Source of the DNA: Amoebophrya sp. A120
Lineage: Eukaryota; Sar; Dinophyceae; Syndiniales; Amoebophryaceae
Length of the DNA: 64,000 bases
Direction of reading: 5' to 3'
Assembly: GCA_905178155.1 (NCBI GenBank)
Contig: CAJINV010000011.1
Span: forward strand, 72,154 to 136,153
Both the position numbers and the translations under genes were made by a program. Positions 55,601-64,000 of this stretch are shown here, one piece after another. Below the pieces are notes generated by a model. That model made no database searches, had not been told where the DNA came from, and was given only the letters and a program-made list of their open reading frames with translations. Numbering within the stretch: position 1 is the stretch's first letter; every line of letters begins with the position of its first letter.

Positions 55601-57434
55601 CTTCATCGGAAAGTAGTTTGTCGCAGAGGTCCACCACACCTTTTTCGACCCTTTCTTGGATCTCGTCGAACGTGTTTGGAAACATTTTGCTTACCGTGTC
55701 GCGCAATTTCGGCACATTCGCAGCTTTATGTACGCACTCTTTTACAAACTTTGGTGCCACCTTTTTGCCCTCGTGCTTCATGATGCGCGCCACCTTGCTG
55801 CCACCTGGCGGAAAGAACGAGGTGACCACGCGTCCCACAGGATCTCTTGGAAGCCCTTGGGGTTTAGCGGAAAAAATACTCTTCAGCCACGTCATAAACT
55901 TCGACGCTGGCCTGGAGCGCGGGGGAAGTTCCTTTTTCAGGGCACCGTAGACTTGTTCTACCGCCTCGCGGTGCGCAGCAGCTCGTTCTCCTGAAAGCGC
56001 CGACTTTAGTGCGGCCAGCGAGTCTGGATCAGCAATTAGGCCCCAATTGAAAAGACTTGCCCGTCCCTTGCTCCGCGTCTCCGCCCCCGCGTCGACAAGC
56101 GCCGCGCGCCACCATCCACCAGCGTTTCCAGCTAACCAGTCGAGCTGCTGATCCCATTTACCCAAGGGGACCTTCGTCTGAAACCAAGGCATGACCGCCA
56201 GTTTGTGTACCGCCAGTTTGGCTGCCGTAGCTATGCCATGGCCCGCGGCGTCCAGTACCGGCCCCACCAGGAGGGCGCCACCTGCACGCACGAGCACGTC
56301 GGTGCGGGCGCCATTGACGTTGTGCTTTGTATACGACAACCACTTCGCAATTCTCACGTCTTGAGGATAAACAATCACGTTGACTACTCGGTCTACGAAG
56401 AACTTGCGCAACGCAGCGCTTTCCACCTCGTCATTAGCGTTAAAAAGGTTTCCAAAACTCCGAATGAATCTTTGTAGCTCCCCCTCAAACGCGGCGGGGT
56501 CTTTAATATTGTCAAAGAAATCCGGGAAAGCTCGCTGCTCTTTTGTACTTTTGCGACCTCCAGTGTCGTTGTGCGGCGAGCACAGAAGGTTAAGCGGCCT
56601 GATCGACGTAATCTTCTGCATCCACTCGGGGAGCGCGGTCTGCCTCTTGACGAAAAGCAGCGGCAATTGCCCTTTGAACCCACTGATCAATATCCGTCTT
56701 CCTGGGGCACGAGTGGTCTCAGCCTTATCGCCCCTGACGTTTGCCGCCGCCGCATTTACTTCTTCCTGAAGTTTAAAATTAGCCGCATCGAGGGCTGCAC
56801 TTAGCGTATCTGTGTACCACTTCCTCGCGTTCCCGTCCTTGTCGTCGAGGGAGGACGGTGGGCCGTAGTAGTAAGCGCGTTTGCCCCCCGACGTGACTTC
56901 GTACCTTGCAACCCCACGAAGTCCCCTGAAGGGAGCGCCCCTTCCACCTGTTTTGGTCGGGGAGAGCGCTGGCATTGTAGATGCATCGTCGACACGCATT
57001 AGCCGGAGGTCCCAATCCTTCACCTTCAGGGAGGACTTCATCATGTCTTCGTTCGCGTGGAGCACGTACACCTCCATGTCATCCTCGATCTTTGAAAATT
57101 TCACAGATGCTTGAGACCTCGCTTGGTTCGCGGACGGCGCAGGGGCGTACACCACCTGGCTGTGCTGGTCTGCGGGTGCGCTCCGGAGCCGTGGGTCGGG
57201 ATTGTATGGGTAGCCTCCGGAACCGACGTCGCCCGAGGAGGTCCGGTAGTAGTCCGCTGGACTCCTGTAACGATCGTGCGCGGGGTATGGCGGATGAAAA
57301 TCGTGAGTAGAGGCACTACTGCGTGAAGCAGCCGACGCACACGAGGCCCCTAAGAACAACTGCAGGACCACTAGGTAACGCGCCGCTGCACGGCCCGTCC
57401 GAGCCCACAGGTTTTTTTGCTGCGGCTCCACCAT
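52699..57434 (-). CDS. Secretory-pathway protein of unknown function, paralogue B
   Basis: Complete four-exon model, 1338 residues, length divisible by three: ATG 57434 to 54403, then 54132-54092, 53934-53273 and 52995-52699, with introners 54133, 53935 and 52996 between. The N-terminus is a short Lys/Arg region followed by ARYLVVLQLFLGASCASA, a good signal peptide. It shares with paralogue A, in the same order: MEVYVLHANEDMM...VKDWDLRLMRVD, LRGVARYEV, LMEELYRLTIE, TTHWLFAPS, CAIRVQRMLRPSWTEAEREKHVQAF, SIVDAMFEEV, and YFVRVLLLPLLEQVLQERLFRLELRKKILFETALRVLL. Family unknown to me; no enzyme motif seen. Tandem copies with signal peptides in a probable parasite make an effector or surface role thinkable, without direct support. 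Confidence 0.72.
52996..53272. mobile_element. Introner element, family A, in secretory paralogue B
   Basis: 277 bp, direct repeats GGGGC and GAGGC. The ends are somewhat decayed (TGTCCGGGTTCTCTGG). Excision gives SGQASSGQSRIAPSR in frame. Confidence 0.82.
53935..54091. mobile_element. Introner element, family B, in secretory paralogue B
   Basis: 157 bp; ends TATGCATTGCTAAAGCACCG and a decayed complement (TACGATACTTTCGCAAAATCATA). Flanks CTCCG and CTGCT share three bases. Excision gives SLRSRGSRQRTPSRG in frame. Confidence 0.78.
54133..54402. mobile_element. Introner element, family A, in secretory paralogue B
   Basis: 270 bp, direct repeats GCTTC and GCGTC. The first base pair of the left end is altered (TGTCAATTGC). 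Excision gives WVRDAGEYMVSSSL in frame; the exon between this element and the family B element is only about 40 bp. Confidence 0.85.
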
Positions 57435-59730
57435 CTTGTAGCCAACGGCGCGGACGGAGCTGAGTCGCTGGGCGAAAGAATAGTATGAAAATACGCTTGA
57501 AGATTTTTTGAGAGCAAATTTTGCTCGCAAACACAAATAATGAAATCTATTTTAGCGAAAGACGCTATGCCTGCAGTCTGCTTTACAATTCTGCCCGTAC
57601 GAGGACAAGGCTACGTAGCCGGGAAAAGCAAAACTGTATAAGGAATCGGAAATGAAACTCAATATCTCTTGCAGCACCAGGTGCTCCTGAACCTGCTTTC
57701 TTGATCTTGTATGAGGGCAATTATATGAATCGGCTCCACTCGCATCCTTGCTGAAAAAAAAACGCGATTGCGCAAAAATACAGTTATCTGGATGTAGCAT
57801 CATTGACGCATCAAAACAATTATCCATCGCCCCAGCGGGAAGTAGATCATGTTGTACTAGTGTAGTAAGAGAAGTAACAGTAAGTTGCCGCCACAGACAT
57901 GGTAGATGCATTGATATTGGATCATTTGCCACCACGCAGATAGCTCCAGTGACGCCGGTCTATAGGCGGCCCTCGTGTCGCGCCTAAACTAGATACAAAT
58001 GGTTCAGAGATCTTATTATGTCAGCGTTTTCTCTTGTTTGTCTTCGGGCTATTCAACAGTTGTTCACCGTAAAAGACACGCCTCAATAATACGATACCAA
58101 TGATCCAAAAAAGCACTGTCAGAGTCGTCTCCTCGGGCTGTTCAATACAGAGATCGTGGCACCAGAGGATTAAATACCTGGCATCACAGCTCTTGTTCGT
58201 TGCTAGCAAGGACAATGTTCTCGCAGCTGTGGCTGCCTATTCAAATTCATTTGGATCTTTCTTTCTTACATTTTTTACACACACGAGAAGTAGGTGTCTT
58301 AGGCTGGTGTCGTGGTAGTGACTGTTGAACCAGGACGGAGGGTGGAAAATCCGTTGCAATCGCAAAGCCATCCAATAGAAATCTCGGTGGAGACTTAGCA
58401 GATGAAGAATACTTATATTGAGATCCATACCTTCGGAATATTGAGATCCACACGTTCCGTAAATTCTGACTTGCTAATACTCAAAATATTTGCGTGGAGC
58501 TGCTCTCTAGAGCGAAAATCCGGAACAGGTTCGCGTGTTCCTTCTATAAGTACCGTAAGAAGTGCTTTTTAAAGGAAATGAGAAGCTTGTATTTCATTCT
58601 TCATCTAAAACGAAGGCAAGGTACCGCTGAAAGACGAAGGAGCCTTTATCAGTAGCGAAACATCAAGACGATTTTGATCGTCTTGCTCGGGCTGCTGAGA
58701 CATGTGGTCACTTCGAACCGGTGTTCATCGGACCCCAAGGAATCTATTACTTTCTTTTGTTTCTGACCAAAAGAACGAGAACCGGGTCTACGATGCGACA
58801 TATGCGCAGCGGGCTTTGATAAGAGTTGTAAGTTCTAGTTCTTCTAATTGCAATTTCAGTTCTCTAAATTTTCGATCTGACCTTTTATTTTTCTACAAGA
58901 AACGACCAAAGGCAAAAGCAAAACGATTAACAGCAAAATGAACGAGATCTGAATGCCCTTTGCGCCACACACGGTGTACATCGACGAAATCACAAATTCC
59001 TCCAACGGACCTATTTCCGAAAGCGAAATCTTAGCATTCTCTAAAACCAAACTACGTAGAGTCTCTCTCTGATGCTACTAGCATGTACTTACTAGATGTA
59101 TCTTTCTTGATGCTCTTTTCTGTCACAATTGCAATTGGAAGTGGTGACTTCCGTTCTGGTTTCTGCATCGACATCGACATCCCTCTTAGTACTACTTTTC
59201 TTTCGTACGACTAACCTCTGATGATTGCGTACATGATTTCTGACGTCCGTGTGGGAAATGCGCTAGCGAAGACGAACACTTCCAGATAGACTAGCAACGC
59301 CGAGCTGAGTGCCACCCTCGATAAAATTTCACCTACTGGTGTACCAGGACCTTCACCTTGCAAGCATGTACCAGATGCTCTCTGTGTATTCAAGTCTGAG
59401 AAAGAGAAATGTGCTCATGCGGTCCTCAGGAACCCACCGTCCTGTTCCTCGCCATGTGCGTCTCGAAGAGTGAAATTCCGCCTCTATTCCTGATCAGACT
59501 TTGTCGCGAAGTACTGGATCAGCGCTCGACAATGCCGAGATCTAGGGTACCGTGGTACTGCGACTAAAATGGCCTCCGCGGCTTTGGACAGGTTTGCTGC
59601 ATCCGCCGTCTCGTCGCCCGCCTGCCAGCTCTCTCATATGCTACGAAAACACGCCCTTCCCTGCAAGCCGGTAGTACGTAATGCAAAATATGCGTGCAGT
59701 GTCAGTTGATGTTGAAGGATTAGGATATAT
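57435..59730. other. Intergenic region
   Basis: No supported gene, RNA or element ends. The left part should contain the promoter of secretory paralogue B; the sequence is AT-rich with short open frames only. Confidence 0.45.
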
Positions 59731-60257
59731 TCAAGTAACTCGACACTTCAACATCTTCTCTTTGTACTGATGGTTAGGAGGGGTCGTGTCTTTACACAAG
59801 ATACGCCAGTAGATCGACCTTCTCTGCAGCTCCAATGCAACCGCCGTCTCCAAATCGCGTCGCGGCGTAACGCCGTCATGCAGATTGAAACGTAGCACCC
59901 TACGGCACAGTATGCAGTGCAAACGTGTAGTTGTCCGGGTGTGGAAAAGTGCGAGGTGTGACGCGTGTTTTACAGTTCTGGAAAATATGCGTTGCATGAC
60001 CGACATCACAAGCGATAGTTGTTTTGTCATGCGAAAACGCAGCTTGTCATGCGTACTAGGGATGAGAAAGCGAAAGCGTTCTAAATCTGTCCTGCTTCTT
60101 GGCCGGAGGGCCTTTAGCAGTGCTGCACTCATCCATAAGTAGCCCAGCATCACAAGTTTCCAGAGCACCCAGACGTACTATATTTGCATTTGATATGCAG
60201 ACGATCCTCCGAGAGCGTCGGGTCCCAGAAGTCCTCGTGCGGAGCAGAGACGATCAT
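59731..60257 (-). CDS. Possible small gene interrupted by an introner
   Basis: From ATG 60257 (MIVSAPHEDFWDPTLSEDRL), across the family A element at 59911, to the stop at 59731. Excision gives EDRLCRRVLRFNLHDGVTPRRDL, about 80 residues in all. No family recognised. It may be the last exons of a longer gene. Support comes mainly from the element restoring an open frame. Confidence 0.35.
59911..60194. mobile_element. Introner element, family A, downstream of the FkbM-like gene
   Basis: 284 bp, flanks CACAG and TGCAG share three bases. Ends TGTCCGGGTGTGGAAA and CCAGAGCACCCAGACGTA are recognisable but decayed. Confidence 0.75.
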
Positions 60258-60489
60258 GAGGTCGTACTATCGCGAGAAGAAAGTGTTTCGCTGATAACTC
60301 GCAATGCCGAATAAAATGTCTTGATACACATTTTCGTTCGTGTTGCTACACTTACAAGGCAGTGGATTTGCAGTTATGTCGTACCTTGTTTGGGACGAGC
60401 GCACGGCAAGTTTTCTTTGTTTATGTGTACTTAAAAGAGGACTTGTGATGCAGAGGGTCATAACAGTAATGTAACAAAACAATTTTCTC

Positions 60490-63400
60490 CTACGATACGT
60501 ACTGATTTGGGACAAACAGGTCGAGGAGGAAACGCGAAGCTTCGCGGGCTTTCTGCGGCACGTGGTCCGTCGTACTGCGCTGCTTGTCGCCCACCGCCCG
60601 CGGCTCGAGTCCTTCGAACATAGTCTCCAATTTCGCTGTCGCGATGCACACCGCTCTCCGATGGAAAAGTTCGGTCGCGCCTTCCAGAGCTGCAAGCTCG
60701 CACCCCTGACAGTGGATCTTCAAGTAGGTGAGCGCTTCCCCAGCGCCGGCAAAGGTACTAACGGCGGCGTCCGTTAGTGCGACAGGAGGCGCTGCCACTG
60801 CAGGGGCCGCGAGACTGCGTCCGGGACCCGTAAACCAATCCGACAAAGTAGTAGCGCGCACAACGTCGTAGTGGTCGCACTCCTGCGCGTCAGGCCGCAG
60901 GATGCAGGCGGAGGCGTCCTGAACTTTCTTTTGCCGCTTCGTGTGAAAGAACGAGTCCGAGGTCGCGTAGCTCTCCGCTGTGGAAAAGGGGTTCAGGTAG
61001 ATCGTGTGCAGGTCTTCCGCATCTGGAATGCGCATTTTCGGGATCTTCGGCGTCCTTGCGTCTACTTGTATTTCGGACGCACCCTCGGAAGTAGTTCCGG
61101 CTGTAGTTGTAACATCGCCGGTCGTTTCATCCGCCGTGCCGTCCTTCTGGTCTGGCTTCTTCGCAGTTCTTCGCGCAACCACCATTTTTTGCACCACGCG
61201 CACTCGTTTTTCCCAGCCGTTGGCCCTCACCGTGCGCTGGAAGGCGGCCACTGCGAGCTTGCTCGGCTCAAAAACCACGGCTTGCGCGTCGGGAAACTTG
61301 CGGAGCGCGTGTATGATGCAATCCCCTTGGTGCGCGCCAACCTCAACAAAGACGAAGGGAGAATCGCCACTCGCTCGCTCCTCCGACGCGGCGAGGTCTC
61401 GGTCCGGGAAGACCGGTGTAGCGTCGACAAGGCGGATGAACAGTCCATCCGTGCAGAACGGTCTTTGGCCACCATTCACGCGCACGTTGTTGCCAACAGA
61501 GTCGTAGAACGGCACCGTGAAAAACTGTGACAGGCCTCGCGCTCCGAGAAACAACGCACTGGCCGCAAGCCCCAGAGCGGAAAGCAGTGAAAGCACTGGA
61601 AAGGTCGGCCACTGCTTGTGTGCGTGAGGGGAACCAAAAAGCACCAGATCCGACAGAGGGTTGCTTGACGTCTCCAGGGCGCGCTCCAGAAAACTCTGCG
61701 CCTTCGCAATGTGCCGACGTGCGTCTTGCTGGACTTGTTTGCCACTTGCAACATCTACCGAAAGCAGGGTGGGGGCGTCGTGGGCAAGTAGGCTGTGTGC
61801 GGCTGCCAGATGTACTGTAGCCTGCCTGAAGCAGGCGACAAAGGTCTTCGTTGGGGCCGGCAAGTACTCGGTTGTACTCTCGTCCTGTTTTCGCGAATCT
61901 GCCTGCCATTCCCACATGATGGCTTTCTTGGTAAATTGGGAGATCGTGCTGTTGCCACCACCGAAAATGGACCGCAAAAAGTCCACATCACAGGTGTGCG
62001 GGGCAGCAAAGTCCAGAAAAATCTGCGCTGAAATGCGGTCGTTGCGGGTCAGCGCCCTGCTGATGTGACTGATCAGAGTCCGGTCCTGCCTTCTTTCCTT
62101 CTCCGAGACCCACTGGTGTATTCGGCAGACCGCGCAAGAGCTTCCGGGACCGAACCCAACAGTCTGCGGCTGCGAAGAGTGTAGTTGCTGCTGAGTGCGA
62201 AATATGCATTGCGAAACAAATGTCGCCTTCGCACAAGAACTAGTACCAAGTGCATAGCAGAACGAATAATCGAATTTGTCATGCATAGGAAGAAAAAAAA
62301 ACAGGTCTGTCATGCAAGAGCCGCATTTGATTTCGTACGAGTGCGATTGCGAGACTTGTTTTGCACACGATAGTACGAAGCGCGTTCCATTCGCTCGGCT
62401 TGATGCCACCAAACGGACCCCATCCGAACGCAGCCGGCTCCTTGCCCACCAGCACAGTATCGGACCACGTCTGTGCGAGCCCGTCGATGATGGAGAAGAG
62501 CTGCCATTGGCCGGCGAGAAGGAGGTCGTACAGGGTCAGAGACTTGCTGCGCCACAAGGCGGCGAAAATGACCTCCGTCACGCGCAAGTGGTAGTGCAGG
62601 TCGTGAAAATAGACGTCCAGTTCGCGAAACGAGGTCTTGCCCTGAAACCGGTGCACCCCCATTTGCAGCACCGTGCCCGATATGCATAATGCAAATATCC
62701 CTGGATCATGTCTGGAGATGATTTGTGACGCTGAACTGTGGATCATGAGGAGGACTCTTCCGAATGCAGCCAATGGCACGACAAGTTCGCAGAACGCTTT
62801 CTCAAACGCAATCCGCACTTTTCCATGACAAAAGAATCTACACTTCTTTATGAGACTTCACTGCGGTTTTTTATGACAAAAGAATCTGAGTGACTTCGTT
62901 TTGTTGGTCCCCCTGCAACACAGATTTCACAAGAATGGAAGCTCAGCATTACAAGCTCCACCTTTCCAGACCCAGATCGAGATTTGCATTTGGTACCCGA
63001 GGTAGCGGACGCCGCAAACTCACCGAGAATGCAGTGTCGTCGGTCCGACCGCTTCAGCACCTTGCCGGCAACCGACTTGTCTGCTGGTGTTGCAAAGAGC
63101 ACCTGCCGCTTCCAGAGCTTCCAAAAACGTTCCTCTTCGCTGCCGATTACCAGCCCGTGCTCGCAATTTAAGGCCTTCTGGACGAGCTCTTCTCGCCAGC
63201 GGTATTGTATGCCACAGAGAAATACTACTATTACACCATCAATTTGCACTACTACACCGTCAATTTGCTAGAAATAATGAACGGAATTTCTGCTGCTCTT
63301 TCGCTGTTACTAGGATTAGATCAGATATTTTGAGGTGTTCAGCATGACAAAGTTTTATATTATTTTGGTCCTTCGTAATCGTAAAAATCGATGAAGCCCG

Positions 63401-64000
63401 TTTGTTGCAAACAGCATTTTCCGTGACAGCAGACCGCGTCTTTGGCTATCTCCGCATCACTACAAAGGCTCTTACCGCACGACTATAGCAACACAAAGCT
63501 ACAAATATGTTTTTTTTCTGGTGCAAATTCTCGTGCAAATGACTTTTCTGTAGGATATATCTGTCGCAGCAAACTGCCGCCATCGATGAGCAGGCGGCGT
63601 AGAAGTCGCTCCGACCGTACAAACGAACCAGAGCATCGTGGTCGAGGCAGCATACCGGCCACTCCAGCGTCGTCGCGTTGTTTTGCCGCTTGTGCGGATA
63701 TCGACTAAAAATATGCCTGAGTGTGAGTGAAGCTTGTAATGCTAAAAGCGAATAAGAATGGTGAGCGCACTGCAATACGCAGCCAGGCATTACAAGACTT
63801 TCCGCTGCTATGTTTTGCGCCTTCCGCATGGCGTGACAAAGTGCGTTTTTGCATGATAGGTAAGAGGGCCGTCTCGGTCGTACCTAGACATCACAGATTG
63901 TCGATTCATATCAGACATGCATGGCGAATGCAACAATCTTCCAGGCCCAGACACATTTGCATTCGATAGCGGAGGTACGAGGCAGGCGTCGCCCGTCGAG
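60490..64000 (-). CDS. FkbM-like methyltransferase with membrane segment and N-terminal extension (5' end outside window)
   Basis: The C-terminal part is an FkbM-type SAM-dependent methyltransferase: FVFVEVGAHQGDCIIHALRKF (SAM loop, near 61340), AVVFEPSKLAVAAFQRTV, and the later LKIHCQGCELAALEGATELF (family: K-x-D-x-x-G-x-E), with a low-complexity insert between. The Asp of the family's IKIDVxG is His here. A hydrophobic stretch SLLSALGLAASALFLGARG precedes it, suggesting membrane anchoring. FkbM enzymes O-methylate sugars and secondary metabolites. Upstream exons, joined in frame across introners 62203 and 62681, encode VIGSEEERFWKLWKRQVLFATP...SATSGTVLQMGVHRFQ...FRELDVYFHDLHYHL, which I do not recognise. 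Further exons lie around 63540-63698 and beyond 63968; the linkage between about 63250 and 63540 is unresolved. Confidence 0.62.
62203..62372. mobile_element. Introner element, family B (decayed), in the FkbM-like gene
   Basis: 170 bp; ends retain TATGCATTGC and GTACGAGTGCGAT. The immediate flanks do not match, but GTGCGAA and GTACGAA sit nearby. Excision gives SEWNALRTQQQLHSSQ in frame. It appears older than the other family B copies. Confidence 0.72.
62681..62995. mobile_element. Introner element, family A (long), in the FkbM-like gene
   Basis: 315 bp, perfect direct repeat CCCGA. The right end is typical (CCAGACCCAGATCGAGATTT), the left end decayed. The interior contains a doubled TTTT(C/T)(C/T)ATGACAAAAGAATCT near 62821 and 62871. 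Excision gives ASATSGTVLQMG in frame. Confidence 0.85.
63699..63968. mobile_element. Introner element, family A, near the right edge
   Basis: 270 bp, perfect direct repeat GCGGA. The left end is decayed (TGAGTGTGAGTGAAG), the right end typical (CTTCCAGGCCCAGACACATT). It implies that coding sequence of the FkbM-like gene continues past the window edge. Confidence 0.82.

Overview
The window looks like nuclear DNA of a dinoflagellate-lineage alveolate, most likely an Amoebophrya-type parasite (Syndiniales). The reasons are that all supported genes lie on the minus strand, there are large multi-exon genes with long low-complexity regions, and the genes are riddled with short inverted-repeat elements that behave as introns. 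Such introner elements with target-site duplications and mostly non-GT/AG ends are known from Amoebophrya. The species assignment is inference; nothing here was searched against a database.

Layout, in plus coordinates with every gene reading leftwards: an EXD3/Mut-7-like exonuclease whose catalytic residues are largely lost (735-5557); an RNA 5'-triphosphatase/DUSP11-type phosphatase with a long disordered N-terminus (8063-13173); a clathrin-heavy-chain-like protein without a propeller, with an internally duplicated repeat module and a long low-complexity tail (13221-21478); an acidic protein with NTF2-like domains (24018-28527); two small unknown proteins (28788-29252, 30816-31223); a giant NRPS-like enzyme with adenylation, tryptophan-rich, carrier, lysophospholipid-acyltransferase-like and condensation/WSD-like parts (31591-44124); two tandem paralogues of an unknown large secretory protein (45395-50813 and 52699-57434); a small possible gene (59731-60257); and an FkbM-like methyltransferase gene running off the right edge (60490 onwards).

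The unifying feature is the set of 37 introner-like elements in at least four families: A about 175-315 bp, B about 145-175 bp, C about 286 bp, D about 210 bp. Nearly all start TAT and end ATA or GTA inside 5-bp direct repeats (16 perfect by eye). Removing the element plus one repeat copy restores the reading frame in almost every case I worked through, and gives complete models of 1112 codons (exonuclease), 757 (phosphatase), 1837 (clathrin-like) and 1338 (secretory paralogue B). A tandem duplication inside the clathrin-like gene gives an internal control: one copy carries four elements plus an ordinary intron, and the other carries none.

Regions between genes are AT-rich and show no convincing genes, RNA genes or CRISPR arrays. 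No functional cluster is evident: RNA processing, vesicle coat, natural-product/lipid chemistry and secreted proteins are simply neighbours.
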